Shown here: piece by piece, positions 17,039 through 27,288 of the stretch
Position numbering within the stretch: position 1 is the stretch's first letter
Layout of the letters: each line of letters begins with the position of its first letter
NCBI RefSeq assembly: GCF_003568665.1
Contig: NZ_QXMH01000002.1
Coordinates: forward strand, 992,001-1,056,000
Source of the DNA: Chitinophaga alhagiae
Lineage (GTDB): Bacteria; Bacteroidota; Bacteroidia; Chitinophagales; Chitinophagaceae
DNA: 64,000 nucleotides
Reading direction: 5' to 3'
The notes under the pieces: generated by a model
Database searches by the model: none
What the model was told of the DNA's origin: nothing
What the model saw: the letters and a program-made list of their open reading frames with translations, nothing else
Position numbers and translations under genes: made by a program

Positions 17039-18592
17039 TTAAATACCACTGTACTCTCCCCATACTTTGCGCAACGTGTCCGCAATTTCTCCCAGGGTGC
17101 AATAACATTCCACCGCATCCACCACCAGGGGCATCAGGTTGGCGGAAGTGCCGGCGGCAGCCTTCAGGGCGGCCAGGGCGGCGGTAGCTTTTTCATTGCT
17201 GCGGCGGCTGCGCAGTGCCTGCAGTTTTTCCGACTGCAGCTTGCGGATGCTGTCATCTATCCTGAACACGTCTGTATGTGCTTCTTCTTCCACCACAAAT
17301 TTGTTGACGCCTACGATCACTTTTTCGCCCGTTTCAATTTCCTGCTGGTAGCGGTAGGCGCTGCGGGCTATTTCATCCTGTATGAAACCCTGTTCCACAG
17401 CGGCTACGGAGCCGCCCATGGCATCTATTTTCCCGATCAGCTCCCAGGCTTTGGCCTCCACTTCGCGGGTGAGCGCTTCTACGTAGTAGGAGCCGCCCAG
17501 CGGGTCTACCGTATCGGCAATACCGCTTTCGTAGCCGATGATCTGCTGCGTGCGCAGGGCAATGCGGGCGGCGGCTTCCGTGGGCAGGGAAATAGCTTCA
17601 TCAAACCCGTTGGTGTGCAGGCTTTGCGTGCCCCCCAGGGTGGCGGCCAGCGTTTGCACGGCCACGCGCACAATGTTGTTGTGGGGCTGCTGCGCGGTGA
17701 GGGTGCTGCCGCCGGTTTGCGTGTGGAAGCGGAGCATCTGCGCCTTGGGATCTGTAGCGCCCAGGCTTTGGGTGATGTGCGCCCACATGTTGCGCGCCGC
17801 GCGGAACTTGGCCACTTCTTCAAAGAGGTGATTGTGGGCGTTGAAGAAAAAGCTCAGCCGCTTGGCAAACACGTTGATGTCAAGCCCCTTCTCCAGTGCG
17901 GCCTGCAGGTAGGCCTTGCCGTTAGAGAGGGTGAAAGCCAGCTCCTGCACGGCATTGGCGCCCGCTTCGCGGATGTGGTAGCCGCTGATGGAAATGGTGT
18001 TCCATTTGGGCACCTCGCGGCTGCAGTAGTCAAAAATATCGGTGATCAGCCGCATGGAGGGCTTGGGAGGGTAAATGAAGGTGCCGCGGGCGGCGTATTC
18101 TTTCAGGATGTCGTTCTGGATGGTGCCCGAGATCTTTTTCAGGTCCGCGCCCTGTTTTTTGGCCAGTGCAATGTAGAGGGCCAGCAGAATATAGGCGGTA
18201 GCGTTAATGGTCATGGAGGTGGATACCTTTTCCAGGTCTATGCCGGAAAACAACACTTCCATATCCTCCAGCGAGTCTATGGCCACGCCTACCTTGCCTA
18301 CTTCGCCTTCCGCCATGGGGTGGTCTGAATCGTACCCGATCTGCGTAGGCAGGTCAAAGGCCACGCTGAGCCCCATTACACCCTGGCCGAGCAGGTAATG
18401 GTACCGTTTGTTGGAAGCCTCCGCCGTGCTGAAACCGGCGTACTGCCGCATGGTCCACAATTTGTCACGGTACATGGAGGCATGGATGCCGCGGGTGAAG
18501 GGGAAACTGCCCGGCACTTCTTCCATCGGTACGGGATTGGTGTACAACGGTTGTATCTCAATGCCCGAATCAGTGCTGATCTTCTTTTCCAT
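17039..18592 (-). CDS. methylmalonyl-CoA mutase catalytic subunit
   Basis: A 517-residue protein from ATG 18592 (an in-frame GTG 6 nt upstream is less likely). It contains only the substrate-binding TIM barrel of the cobalamin-dependent acyl-CoA mutases: [27 protein letters not shown], and [13 protein letters not shown]. The DxHxxG cobalamin domain is absent, so a separate small subunit of about 135 residues must be encoded elsewhere. [13 protein letters not shown] keeps the arginine that binds the methylmalonyl carboxylate, where isobutyryl-CoA mutases have Gln. Methylmalonyl-CoA/succinyl-CoA interconversion is therefore the best assignment. It diverges from the M23 gene with 54 nt between the starts. 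Confidence 0.9.
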   Translation of the reverse strand: MEKKISTDSGIEIQPLYTNPVPMEEVPGSFPFTRGIHASMYRDKLWTMRQYAGFSTAEASNKRYHYLLGQGVMGLSVAFDLPTQIGYDSDHPMAEGEVGKVGVAIDSLEDMEVLFSGIDLEKVSTSMTINATAYILLALYIALAKKQGADLKKISGTIQNDILKEYAARGTFIYPPKPSMRLITDIFDYCSREVPKWNTISISGYHIREAGANAVQELAFTLSNGKAYLQAALEKGLDINVFAKRLSFFFNAHNHLFEEVAKFRAARNMWAHITQSLGATDPKAQMLRFHTQTGGSTLTAQQPHNNIVRVAVQTLAATLGGTQSLHTNGFDEAISLPTEAAARIALRTQQIIGYESGIADTVDPLGGSYYVEALTREVEAKAWELIGKIDAMGGSVAAVEQGFIQDEIARSAYRYQQEIETGEKVIVGVNKFVVEEEAHTDVFRIDDSIRKLQSEKLQALRSRRSNEKATAALAALKAAAGTSANLMPLVVDAVECYCTLGEIADTLRKVWGEYSGI

Positions 18593-18646
18593 ATTCACAA
18601 TGTTACTTTAAAAACAATAAATTGTGATAAATTTTGTTGCCTGGTT

Positions 18647-19549
18647 ATGATTACGTACCTGTTGCTGCTGCTGACGATAGGCATTGGACTATGGAGCATA
18701 CACCTGTTTTTTCGCGCCACGCGCAAACCCATGCCGGACGCGCTGTTCACCGCTGCCCTGTCTGCCGCCATGGCCCTGTTCATCTACCTTTACGGCACCT
18801 GGGTGTTCCTGACCATTTACGCCAAGTACGTTTTCGGCGGTGCATACCTGCTGCTGGCGCTGCTCTTCCTGCTGCGGCGTAAAACCGCCGGCCGCAACCG
18901 CGGTGTTATTGTCAAAGTGTTCTTTACCCTTTTACTGGCCCTTGGCTGCGTTTTGTATTTTACCGGCACAACGGGCCGGCCGGATACTGTTGAGCTTGAT
19001 TTTCCGCTTAAAAAGGGGCGTTATTTCGTTTTACAGGGAGGGAAGGGATTGCCCACCAACCTTTTCCACTTCAGCCTGCGGGGCGCCATTTATGCAATGG
19101 ACATTGTGAAGCTGGACCCCCTGGGCCGCCGGGCCAACAAAATATTCTCGCGCAGGCTGGAAGATTACGCCATTTTCGGGGATACCATTTACAGCCCTTG
19201 CGACGGTATTGTAACGCGGGCCTACGGCGGCAACCCGGACAATATTCCCCCCAATATGGACCGCGGCCCCAAAAACACCAACCTGGTGCTGATAGAAACG
19301 CCGGACTATTATGTGTTCATGGGGCATCTGAAAAAAGGGAGCGTGCTCGTGCAGGAGGGGGATACGGTAAAAACCGGTTTCCCGCTGGGCCGGGTGGGCA
19401 ACTCCGGCTTCAGCTCCGAGCCGCACCTGCACATACAGGTGCACGCCAGGGAGGCGGGGAAAGCCTGGTACGCTTCCACACCGCTGTATATTCACTTTAA
19501 CGGGAAAGGCTATTTGCTGAATGAGATGATCAAAAAGAAAGACCTTTAG
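18647..19549 (+). CDS. M23 family metallopeptidase, membrane-anchored
   Basis: A 300-residue protein from ATG 18647. The first 110 residues hold three or four membrane helices, and the rest is a LytM-type domain. Metal ligands seen are the Asp of GAIYAMDIV, the His of YYVFMGHLKKG and HLHIQVH. Segments IYSPCDGIV and VGNSGFSSEPHLH match the family well. Most members cleave peptidoglycan cross-links or peptides in the periplasm; the first His-x-x-x-Asp motif is not in its classical form, so activity is not certain. It is transcribed divergently from the mutase gene. Confidence 0.82.
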   Translation: MITYLLLLLTIGIGLWSIHLFFRATRKPMPDALFTAALSAAMALFIYLYGTWVFLTIYAKYVFGGAYLLLALLFLLRRKTAGRNRGVIVKVFFTLLLALGCVLYFTGTTGRPDTVELDFPLKKGRYFVLQGGKGLPTNLFHFSLRGAIYAMDIVKLDPLGRRANKIFSRRLEDYAIFGDTIYSPCDGIVTRAYGGNPDNIPPNMDRGPKNTNLVLIETPDYYVFMGHLKKGSVLVQEGDTVKTGFPLGRVGNSGFSSEPHLHIQVHAREAGKAWYASTPLYIHFNGKGYLLNEMIKKKDL

Positions 19550-19632
19550 GCAGATGGCCGCTGCAAAAAAAGTGCGGTGGCTGTGTTTATTCCCGCATTA
19601 CCCAAATGCTCCCGCGGGCATGTAGAAAAGCC

Positions 19633-20184
19633 TCAGGAGGCAGACGCCTGCTGCATCAGCTGCCTGGCCGCCGCATTGATGATCTCCGCGGCAATATCAG
19701 AAGGCGATTCTTTCTGATGCATGAAAAGTTCCAATATCTGTTTGTTCAGCTCAATAGAAGGCGCGTCTGGCGGGAGCTTGAGCGCTATCTGGTTAATGAT
19801 GGAAATGGTCTGCTCCTTCACCGTTCTCACGGCCTCCCAGGCCTCCGGCGCTACATAGATCTGCTGGGAAACGTTGTGATCGTATTCTGATTTGATGTTG
19901 GATACCATGCCTATCTGCATGTCAAGCACGGAAAAGCCAGGCTGGTTCACGCGGCTGATCAGGCTTTGCGGGTTGATCCTTTCCACAAACAACACCAGCC
20001 GCTCATAGGCCTGCAACTGCAGGGGCAGCACTACCTCCTGCTGCTGGCGCTTCCCGGCCTCCGCGGCGGGTTTGTCGCCACCCGTTTTGCCGGGTTTCTT
20101 CAGCGTGTCTTTCAATGTCCAGATAACGAGCACTACGGCGCCGGCAATGATCAGTATAAACAACAGTTCCTGGGTGGAGGGCAT
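19633..20184 (-). CDS. conserved hypothetical protein with one membrane helix
   Basis: A 183-residue protein I recognise only as a type common in Bacteroidota. One N-terminal membrane helix (about 8-24, LFILIIAGAVVLVIW) is followed by a basic linker and a mostly helical domain. That domain contains LQLQAYERLVLFVERINP (about 56-73) and NVSQQIYVAPEAWEAV (about 103-118). No catalytic motif is visible. A palindromic -7 element lies 23 nt upstream. It converges on the M23 gene. Confidence 0.7.
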   Translation of the reverse strand: MPSTQELLFILIIAGAVVLVIWTLKDTLKKPGKTGGDKPAAEAGKRQQQEVVLPLQLQAYERLVLFVERINPQSLISRVNQPGFSVLDMQIGMVSNIKSEYDHNVSQQIYVAPEAWEAVRTVKEQTISIINQIALKLPPDAPSIELNKQILELFMHQKESPSDIAAEIINAAARQLMQQASAS

Positions 20185-20206
20185 AATACGGTGTGGTTTA
20201 GAAGTA

Positions 20207-20232
20207 CAAATATAATAGTATTTTTATATTTG
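20207..20232. promoter_or_regulatory. palindromic pair of -7 elements
   Basis: On the minus strand TATATTTG (20207-20214) lies 23 nt before the start of the 183-residue hypothetical gene. The plus strand carries TATATTTG (20225-20232) in inverted orientation, so the two elements form an inverted repeat. No plausible plus-strand gene follows. Confidence 0.4.
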
Positions 20233-20446
20233 TAACGGTTGTTGTGGAAATTTTGTTGGCAGCAGCGCGGCGGCGGGGCAGGGCGGCTGAAAAAGCTGCA
20301 TGGCCTTGAAGCTGAAGTAAGTGATGTTGATGTTGAGTACCTCCCGGAAGGGGATCATGAGCAGGTCTCCGGAAATGTGCGTGGCCCTGCTGGTTTCGGA
20401 AGAGTAAAAGCAGGGTCAGCACGAAAGCCCCGATAGCTAAATTCAT
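20224..20446 (-). pseudogene. possible frameshifted small membrane-protein gene
   Basis: The ATG at 20446 opens with MNLAIGAFVLTLLLLF, a clear membrane-helix start, but that frame quickly becomes His-, Pro- and Arg-rich. In the next frame, after a single-base slip near 20400, codons with G or C in third position continue to a stop at 20224. They read SSETSRATHISGDLLM, then FREVLNINITYFSF, then KAMQLFQPP. The switch in coding character suggests one insertion or deletion in a gene of about 74 codons. A sequence error or two unrelated frames are alternatives. Confidence 0.35.
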
Positions 20447-20484
20447 GGAAGGTTAACATTTATATAAACAATGGATGCAAGCGG

Positions 20485-20682
20485 TCAATCAAACTCAGGC
20501 GCCGGTGACCTTACAACTGATATCCGCATGGCAGGGCGGCTGGCGGTGGCAGGAACATCTACCCATATTTCCTGCCGCATGGCAACCGCGTAAGGGTTGT
20601 TCAGGATGGCCGTAAGCACGGCATCTGCCGCTACATCGTCTCTCAGGAATTGTTTTCCGAGTTCGCTGATCGCAGGTCTCAT
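20485..20682 (-). CDS. hypothetical protein of 65 residues
   Basis: I do not recognise this protein. It begins MRPAISELGKQFLRDDVAAD and has codon use similar to the neighbouring genes. A short helical N-terminus is followed by strand-like segments (EIWVDVPA and MRISVVRSP). There is no signal peptide or membrane helix and no clear promoter element. The frameshifted membrane-protein remnant lies just downstream on the same strand. Confidence 0.42.
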   Translation of the reverse strand: MRPAISELGKQFLRDDVAADAVLTAILNNPYAVAMRQEIWVDVPATASRPAMRISVVRSPAPEFD

Positions 20683-20764
20683 AAATAGTTGGTTTTAATG
20701 CAACACAATTTACAGCAAAACCCCTTTCCTCCCAAAAGATTTTCTCACACTCAACCTGCAAACA

Positions 20765-22192
20765 TCAGCACTCCGGCAAACTGATAGGAATGTTCACGGC
20801 CAGCCCTCCGTCTGATGTTTCCTTGTACTTGGAGTTCATGTCCAGCGCGGTGTCCCACATGGTTTTCACCACTGCGTCCAGCGATACTTTTGCCAGTTCG
20901 GGGTTGCTTTGCAACGCGAGCTGCGAGGCGGTAATGGCTTTGATGGCGCCCATGGTGTTCCTTTCAATGCAGGGCACCTGCACCAGGCCGCCAATGGGGT
21001 CGCAGGTGAGGCCGAGGTGGTGTTCCATGGCTATTTCAGCGGCCATGAGCACTTGCCTTTGCGAACCGCCGAGGCATTCTGTGAGCGCTGCCGCGGCCAT
21101 GGCGGAAGATACGCCTATTTCCGCCTGGCAGCCGCCCATGGCGGCGGAGATGGTAGCGCGTTTTTTGAAGATGCTGCCTATTTCTGAAGCGGTGAGTATG
21201 AACTGCAATATTTTATCCCGGTGCAGGCCATCGCAGAAGGCAATGTAGTATTGCAATACAGCGGGTATCACGCCCGCGGCCCCATTGGTGGGCGCTGTTA
21301 CCACGCGGCCGAAGGAGGCGTTCTCCTCATTCACGGCCAGGGCAAAACAGCTCACCCAGTCAAGCGTATAGGAAAAATGGCTGCCGCCCGCGCGGATGGC
21401 CGCTATCCACGAGTTATAGTCTGTGTATGTTCTTCCCTGCAACAGTTTTTTGTTGAGCGCCGCCGCCCTGCGGCCTACGTGGAGGCCTCCCGGCAGCTCG
21501 CCGGTGGTGTGGCAGCCGCGGTAAGTGCATTCCTGCATCACCTGCCATATCTTCATCACGCCTTCCCGCGTTTCCGCTTCACTTCTCCATGCCTGTTCAT
21601 TTTCCATCACCAGCTCGGAAATGGAATACCCTGTTTTCATGCACCATTGCAGCAGCTGCCTGGCGGTGTCAATGGGGAAGGGCAGTTCCACGCCGCCGTC
21701 GGCGCCGCCGGTTTCGCCTTCTTTCACCACAAAGCCGCCGCCAACAGAGTAATAGGTGGCTGCCAGCTGCTCTCCGTCTGCCAGCGTTACCAAAAAGGTA
21801 AGGGCATTGGGATGGAAGGGGAGGGATGCTTCGAAAAGAAATTCAATGTCTTCCACGGGGTCGAACGTAAGGGTATGCGTACCGTGCAGCTGCAGGGTGC
21901 GGTAGCGGCGGATGTGATCTATTTTGGAATGGATCTGGCTAACGTCAAACGTAACAGGGTCATCTCCGGAAAGGCCCAGCTGCACGGCAATGTCTGTACC
22001 GTGGCCGTGGCCTGTTTTGGCCAGGGAGCCGTACAGCAGCACTTTCACCTGCCGCACCTGCGCCAGCTTGCCGGCGGCCTGCAGCTCATCGCAAAAGCGC
22101 ATGGCGGCGCGCCAGGGGCCAAGGGTGTGAGAGCTGGAAGGGCCTACGCCTATCTTGAAAATGTCAAATACGGAAATGCACTCGTTTGGCAC
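20765..22192 (-). CDS. sdaA: L-serine ammonia-lyase, single-chain Fe-S type
   Basis: A 475-residue protein. The GTG at 22192 was chosen as the start because the frame upstream runs into a transcription terminator, while the family N-terminus ([19 protein letters not shown]) follows directly and a -7 element sits 21 nt upstream. The beta domain comes first and the alpha domain second. Cysteines for the 4Fe-4S cluster are in [16 protein letters not shown] and VPCIERN. It deaminates L-serine to pyruvate and ammonia. It is a single-gene unit on the minus strand. Confidence 0.92.
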   Translation of the reverse strand: MPNECISVFDIFKIGVGPSSSHTLGPWRAAMRFCDELQAAGKLAQVRQVKVLLYGSLAKTGHGHGTDIAVQLGLSGDDPVTFDVSQIHSKIDHIRRYRTLQLHGTHTLTFDPVEDIEFLFEASLPFHPNALTFLVTLADGEQLAATYYSVGGGFVVKEGETGGADGGVELPFPIDTARQLLQWCMKTGYSISELVMENEQAWRSEAETREGVMKIWQVMQECTYRGCHTTGELPGGLHVGRRAAALNKKLLQGRTYTDYNSWIAAIRAGGSHFSYTLDWVSCFALAVNEENASFGRVVTAPTNGAAGVIPAVLQYYIAFCDGLHRDKILQFILTASEIGSIFKKRATISAAMGGCQAEIGVSSAMAAAALTECLGGSQRQVLMAAEIAMEHHLGLTCDPIGGLVQVPCIERNTMGAIKAITASQLALQSNPELAKVSLDAVVKTMWDTALDMNSKYKETSDGGLAVNIPISLPEC

Positions 22193-22213
22193 AATTGATA
22201 CGTGTTTAATTTT

Positions 22214-22221
22214 CAAAGGTA
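22214..22221 (-). promoter_or_regulatory. -7 element for the L-serine ammonia-lyase gene
   Basis: On the minus strand TACCTTTG matches TAnnTTTG exactly, with 21 nt before the GTG at 22192. This supports that start. Confidence 0.5.
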
Positions 22222-22249
22222 AGCGTTCCGCGGCAGATGCAAAAAACAA

Positions 22250-22271
22250 GGGCCGGCACAAAGGCCGGCCC
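22250..22271 (-). terminator. terminator of the SusD gene
   Basis: GGGCCGGC (22250-22257) pairs with GCCGGCCC (22264-22271) around a 6-nt loop. On the minus strand the stem is followed by the U-rich TTGTTTTTT. It lies 28 nt after the SusD stop. Confidence 0.8.
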
Positions 22272-22298
22272 GGGTATAAGGAAGGGTGTTTCAATAAT

Positions 22299-23690
22299 CT
22301 ACGGTTTGTCCCACCACAGTTTGCCGTACAGCCCGTCTCCCGCGCCGCCGAACTGCCGGGTCACGGCTTCGTTGTAATTGTCGCGGTTGTTGAATACTTC
22401 ATCTGACGGGTAGCCCTGGCGGGTGGGGATGTCTTTGCCCTGCGGCTTGTGCAGTACGGGGAAGCCCGTTCTTCTCCATTCCGCCCAGGCCTCATACCCG
22501 TGCATGAACAGGTGTACCCAGCGCTGCGTGGCAATCTGTTCCATGCCGTTGGCGGGCACATAGGTGATGCCGGGTTTGGCATAGAAAGCGGGGTAGCTGG
22601 CGGAGTCTCCCGTCCACTGGTAAATAGATTCCCGGATGGCGGCCTTGTAACTGGCTTCCGCTTCGGCTTCGCCGCCGCCGGTCCAGCCGCGTTTGGCGGC
22701 TTCCGCTATGGCAAAAAGGGCCTGTGCGTAGGTGACCAGGTATACTTTGGCATCTTGCCGGCGTACCTCGGCGCCCAGGAGGGAGTAAGCAGTGGTGCTC
22801 AGCCCGTCCTGCTTGCCAAATTCCAGCCCAACGTACTCGCCGCCGGAGTTTTTGTCGCCATACACGGGCAGGCGCGGATCGTCCACGGGTTTCATTTTAT
22901 CTACCAGGGTGAGGCTGAGGGCCCACCATTTGCGGTTCTGGTCCGAGACCTGATCGTACCAGAAACTTTCATTGGCCTGTTCGGCCAGGTGCTGGAAGGT
23001 GAGGTTATCTGCCGTGCCCGTCATGATGCCGGCGGCCAGGGCGGCGTTAAATTCCGTTTTGGCCTTTTCCGGCGCCACTTCGGAGAGGCGGAGCGCCATC
23101 AGCAGGCGGATGGTGTTGGCCAGCTTTTTCCATTTGGCGATGTTGCCCTTGTAAATGATATCGTTGCTGATGTTGCCGGCCACTATCATGTTGCTGGCAT
23201 CGGTCAGCTCTGCGAACAGGCTGTTGTAAAGCTGCTCCTGCGGGTCATACACGGGCGTAAAATCGCTCTTCCCCTGTAGGGCGGCGGAGTAGGGCACATC
23301 TCCCCAGCGGTCTGTAACATGCCAGAAATAATAGGCCTTCAGTATTTTGGCCACGGCCTGCTGGTTGGCGCCGGGCCCTTCTGCCGGGTTGTACACTTTG
23401 GCGCGCAGCACGGAGTCCAGGTTCATGAGCGGCCCCTGGTAAATGCCGTAAAAGCTGGCGCTCACCTGGTTGAAGAGGGAGAGGTTGGGATACTGCGTTT
23501 CTGACAGGTATTGCGCAAAGTATTCGCCCTGCGGCGATTCTGCCAGCACCGGCAGGTACAGCTGCGAGTTGGCTATCAGTTGCGTATTGGAGGCCTGTGA
23601 GGGCAGGTTCGGGTTCACGTTCAGATCGCCAAATTTGTTACACGCCCCAAGCACCATGCACGTTATTGCTATTATCGGGAGTATTTTCAT
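22299..23690 (-). CDS. SusD/RagB family nutrient-binding lipoprotein
   Basis: A 463-residue lipoprotein starting at ATG 23690 ([17 protein letters not shown], lipobox cysteine at residue 17), chosen over an open frame that extends far upstream into the intergenic region. The sequence, with [11 protein letters not shown] near the N-terminus, four helical TPR-like repeats and the ending TRQFGG...[11 protein letters not shown], fits the SusD-like group 2. It sits at the surface as a lid on the SusC pore and captures the ligand. The ligand is unknown. It follows susC by 10 nt and is the last gene of the unit. Confidence 0.92.
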   Translation of the reverse strand: MKILPIIAITCMVLGACNKFGDLNVNPNLPSQASNTQLIANSQLYLPVLAESPQGEYFAQYLSETQYPNLSLFNQVSASFYGIYQGPLMNLDSVLRAKVYNPAEGPGANQQAVAKILKAYYFWHVTDRWGDVPYSAALQGKSDFTPVYDPQEQLYNSLFAELTDASNMIVAGNISNDIIYKGNIAKWKKLANTIRLLMALRLSEVAPEKAKTEFNAALAAGIMTGTADNLTFQHLAEQANESFWYDQVSDQNRKWWALSLTLVDKMKPVDDPRLPVYGDKNSGGEYVGLEFGKQDGLSTTAYSLLGAEVRRQDAKVYLVTYAQALFAIAEAAKRGWTGGGEAEAEASYKAAIRESIYQWTGDSASYPAFYAKPGITYVPANGMEQIATQRWVHLFMHGYEAWAEWRRTGFPVLHKPQGKDIPTRQGYPSDEVFNNRDNYNEAVTRQFGGAGDGLYGKLWWDKP

Positions 23691-23700
23691 TGGAGTAGTT

Positions 23701-26700
23701 TTAGAAGTTGACAGTAAGGTTTGCGCCAAATGAACGGACGGTGTTGGATTGGCCGGACTCAAACCAGCTGATGGCCTGGCTGCCGCTGGAAAGCTCCGTG
23801 GGGTCAAGCCCTTTGGGGGCTTTCTGCCACAGCATGGCGGGGTTGCGGGCAATCAGCGCAATGTTGACGCGGGAGAAGGGCAGCTTGCCGAGGCTGGCCT
23901 TGTTGAGGGTATACCCCAGCCGTATTTCGCGCAGCTTTATATAATCCGCCCCGTACAGCCATTCTTCATATACATGGGTGCCCAGCGTGGTGCGGTAGTA
24001 GGTGCGCGCGTCTACAAATGCCGTTACCGGTTCTTTGGAAACGGAGGAAATGCCGGTCACCTTTACACCGCCGCCGTCTGCCACGGGGTCCCGCACGTTC
24101 TTACCGTTCTCGTTGGTAGCGGCGGTTTCAGCGGCCATGCCCGTTTTGGCGGCCAGCATTTTGGAGCGGCTGAAGAACATGCCGCCAAACTGGTAGTCTA
24201 TCATCACGCCCAGGTCAAAGTTGCCGAGCTGGAACATGTTCTGGAAACCGCCGGTAACATCCGGCAGCACGCTGCCGAAGTTGTGCGTTTCAGACGTGTA
24301 GAGCGGCTGGTTGTTGGCGCCCAGCAATATTTGCCCGGTAGCGGAATCCCGCTGGTAGGCCTTGCCAATGAGGCTGCCGAAGGGCTGGCCCTTGTAGGCG
24401 TTCAGGTAAGAGGTAACCTGGCTGTAAGTGGTGGAGTACAGCGGGTACACATCCTGCCCGGGCCCCAGTTCCACTACCATGCTGCGGTTCCTGTTCAGGT
24501 TGAAGATGGTGTTCCAGCTAAAGTTCTTGCCGCGTATGGGCGTAGCCGTTAGGGTCAGTTCTATCCCTTTGTTCTCTATCAGCCCCGCGTTGATGGTGGT
24601 ACGCGCATAGCCGCTGGTGCCGGAAAGGCCCAGGGGGATGATCTGGTTCTTGTTCTTCTGGATGTAATAGGTGAACCCGGCGCCCAGCCTGCCGTCAAAG
24701 AACTTCAGGTCTATGCCTGCTTCGTAGGAGTGGGCAAAGGAGGGTTTGATCTCCTGGTTCACGAGATCGTCCAGCACATAGAGGGAGTTGGTTTGCGAAT
24801 TGGCGTCTTTATAAAAACCGCCTACGCCGTAGTTCAGCGAGGTTTCGTACACGCCCAGGTCGGAGCCGGCCTGCGCATAGCTGAGGCGCAGCTTGCCGAA
24901 GGAGAGCGGTTTCCATTGCATGACCTCGCTGAAAATGAAGCTGCCTGAAATGGAGGGGTACCAGTAGGAGTTGTTCTCGGCGGGCAGCGCGGAAGAATTG
25001 TCGTTCCGCAGCGAGGCGTCTACAAAATACGTGTTCCTGTAACCGAAAGAGGCCATGCCGTAGCCGCTCCTGATCTGCTTGCGCAGCAGGTAAGAGTTGC
25101 TCAGCGGCCGGTCTATGGAGGCGGCCAGGTTGTAGAAACCCGGACTGGAAAGACCGCCCTGCGTGGCGCCGGTCACATAGCTGTAGCGGCGGTTGTAAAT
25201 GTTGCCGCCCAGGTTGGCGTTGAAGGAGAAATCGTCCCAGTTCTTGTTATACTGCGCCAGGAACTCGTAGTTCATTTCCCGGTTCTGGTACTTGCCGGTG
25301 GAATATTGCGGTACGCGCCTGCCGCCGTATGCAATGCGGCTTTCGATGTTCTGGGTATACATATCGCCGCGTACAAAACCGCTCAGTTTCAGTTCCGGCA
25401 ATATTTTCCAGGTGAGGCCCACGTCCCCGAAAAAACGGTCGCGGCTGTCATTGCTGGTATTTTCGAAAGCGTCAAAGTAGGGATTGTCCCAGTAGAGGGC
25501 GCTGAAGTCTGTCAGTTCGCCGCTGCTGCCGGAAGCGGGCGGGTCCAGGTTCCAGTGTTTAACGGTACCGTCTGCATAACGGTAGTCCCGCATGCGTTTC
25601 ATGTCCAGGTTGCGCTGGAACCATTGCACAATATAGCGCGCGCCCCATTCGGAGCCCTGGGAGGGCCTCTGGGCGCTGTTGTTGGCGTAGTTGATGTTGG
25701 TGGCTACCGTCCATTTGGGAGAAAGGTCCAGCGCGGCGCTCACGCCCAGGTTGTTCCTCTTCAGCCAGGTATTAGGCTCTATGCCGCCAATGCTGGTGTT
25801 GTTGTAGCTGACGCGGAAGGTGGAGTTTTCGCTGCCGCCGGCTACGGTAATGCCGTTGTTGAAGTTATGCCCGGTCTGGTAAAAATCCTTGATGTTGTTG
25901 GGGTGCGGTACAAAGGGCGTTTCTTTGCCGTACTCGGGGTCTTGCGGGTAAAAGCTGAACACCTGGCGTACGGGCGTGCCGTCCATTTTGGGCCCCCAGC
26001 TTTCATCATAGTCCAGCTGCACAAATTTCTGGCCGTTGGAAAGGGTGCGCCATGTTTGGGTGGAACCGGCGCCGTAGAGGTTTTGCAGTTCCAGGAAGTT
26101 GCCGGCCTTTTCAACGGAATAGGCGCTGTTGAGCTGTACTTCCACTTTTTTGGCGCCGCGCCTGCCTTTTTTGGTGGTGATCATGATCACCCCGTATTGC
26201 CCGCGGATGCCGTAGAGAGCGGATGCTGCAGGGCCTTTGAGCACGTTGATGGTCTCAATGTCTTCCGGGTTCACATCTTGCCCCAGGTTGCCGAAGTCCG
26301 CCCGGTCGCTGCCGGCAAAGTTGGCGTTGGAGATGGGCGTGCCGTCTACCACAATGAGGGGCTGGTCCCCGCCTGAAATGGAGTTGACGCCGCGGATCTT
26401 TATTTTCTGGGTGCCGCCCATGCTGGAGCCGGAAGCGCCTACTACCTGCACGCCGGCAATTTTGCCGGCCAGGGAGCCGAGTACGTTCTGTTCTTTGGTG
26501 AGCGTGAGGTTGCTGCCGTCTACCTGTTGCGTGGCATAACCGAGGGAGCGCTGGTTGCGGTTGATGCCGAGGGCGGTCACCACTACTTCACTGAGGTCTT
26601 TGCCGCCTTCTGCCAGCTCAAAGTGGAGGGTGGCGGTGGCATTGTCCTGCACGTCAACGGTTTTCACCAGGGCGTCAAAACCCACGGCGGAGGCCTGCAG

Positions 26701-27288
26701 CTGGTGGCTGCCTGCCTTGAGGCCGGTAAGGGTAAATTCTCCGTTCGCATCGGCCACTGTGCCTTTGGTGGTGCCTACTACGGTAATGGTGGCAAACGGC
26801 ACGGGGGCGCCGCTGCGGTCCCTTACCACGCCTTTTACATGGCCGTCATACACGGCCGCGCCGCTGAAGCCGGGCGCGGCATGCGGGGTTGCGGCGGGCA
26901 GGGGCATGCCGCTGAAGGTCTTTTTAATGATGATATTGGCTTCTACCTGCTCGTACCGCAGGTCTGTAGATTTCAACAGGTCGTCCAGCACCAGGGCCAG
27001 CGGTTTTTCTACCGCCTGGTACGTGATGTTGGAGTAGGCCGCCACGTCTGCGGTCTTATAGGTAAAGGAAAGTTTGCCGAGATGCTCTATTTTCCGGAGG
27101 GCCTGCTTCAGGCTGGCGTTCTTAAGCTCTATGGACACGGGTTTGCGCAGGTCCTGGCCGGTTCCGTTGCCGGCCATCAAAAGCCCGTTGATCGTTAGCA
27201 ATGCGGCCAGAATGGATATTCTCATAAATAACCGTTTGGTTTTACAGCATAGCAGCGGATGGCCATGCAGTTTTGCATACAAATTCAT
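23701..27288 (-). CDS. SusC/RagA family TonB-dependent outer membrane transporter
   Basis: A 1195-residue protein beginning MNLYAKLHGHPLLCCKTKRL. In order it holds an extended signal segment, an STN domain (VSIELKNASLKQALRKIE onward, about residues 50-125), a carboxypeptidase-regulatory-like domain (VKGVVRDRSGAPVPFATI, about 150-230), the TonB plug (IKIRGVNSISGGDQPLIVVDG) and the 22-strand barrel ending VRSFGANLTVNF. The STN domain marks it as a transducer that contacts the FecR anti-sigma protein. It should import a ligand, often an oligosaccharide or peptide, using TonB energy. The ligand is unknown, and no glycoside hydrolase or peptidase accompanies it. Confidence 0.95.
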   Translation of the reverse strand: MNLYAKLHGHPLLCCKTKRLFMRISILAALLTINGLLMAGNGTGQDLRKPVSIELKNASLKQALRKIEHLGKLSFTYKTADVAAYSNITYQAVEKPLALVLDDLLKSTDLRYEQVEANIIIKKTFSGMPLPAATPHAAPGFSGAAVYDGHVKGVVRDRSGAPVPFATITVVGTTKGTVADANGEFTLTGLKAGSHQLQASAVGFDALVKTVDVQDNATATLHFELAEGGKDLSEVVVTALGINRNQRSLGYATQQVDGSNLTLTKEQNVLGSLAGKIAGVQVVGASGSSMGGTQKIKIRGVNSISGGDQPLIVVDGTPISNANFAGSDRADFGNLGQDVNPEDIETINVLKGPAASALYGIRGQYGVIMITTKKGRRGAKKVEVQLNSAYSVEKAGNFLELQNLYGAGSTQTWRTLSNGQKFVQLDYDESWGPKMDGTPVRQVFSFYPQDPEYGKETPFVPHPNNIKDFYQTGHNFNNGITVAGGSENSTFRVSYNNTSIGGIEPNTWLKRNNLGVSAALDLSPKWTVATNINYANNSAQRPSQGSEWGARYIVQWFQRNLDMKRMRDYRYADGTVKHWNLDPPASGSSGELTDFSALYWDNPYFDAFENTSNDSRDRFFGDVGLTWKILPELKLSGFVRGDMYTQNIESRIAYGGRRVPQYSTGKYQNREMNYEFLAQYNKNWDDFSFNANLGGNIYNRRYSYVTGATQGGLSSPGFYNLAASIDRPLSNSYLLRKQIRSGYGMASFGYRNTYFVDASLRNDNSSALPAENNSYWYPSISGSFIFSEVMQWKPLSFGKLRLSYAQAGSDLGVYETSLNYGVGGFYKDANSQTNSLYVLDDLVNQEIKPSFAHSYEAGIDLKFFDGRLGAGFTYYIQKNKNQIIPLGLSGTSGYARTTINAGLIENKGIELTLTATPIRGKNFSWNTIFNLNRNRSMVVELGPGQDVYPLYSTTYSQVTSYLNAYKGQPFGSLIGKAYQRDSATGQILLGANNQPLYTSETHNFGSVLPDVTGGFQNMFQLGNFDLGVMIDYQFGGMFFSRSKMLAAKTGMAAETAATNENGKNVRDPVADGGGVKVTGISSVSKEPVTAFVDARTYYRTTLGTHVYEEWLYGADYIKLREIRLGYTLNKASLGKLPFSRVNIALIARNPAMLWQKAPKGLDPTELSSGSQAISWFESGQSNTVRSFGANLTVNF

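Noticed and set aside
23888-27200. Several long plus-strand open frames opposite the SusC gene
   Set aside because: They lack family motifs and promoter elements and result from the GC-rich minus-strand gene. The minus-strand protein is strongly supported by its domains.
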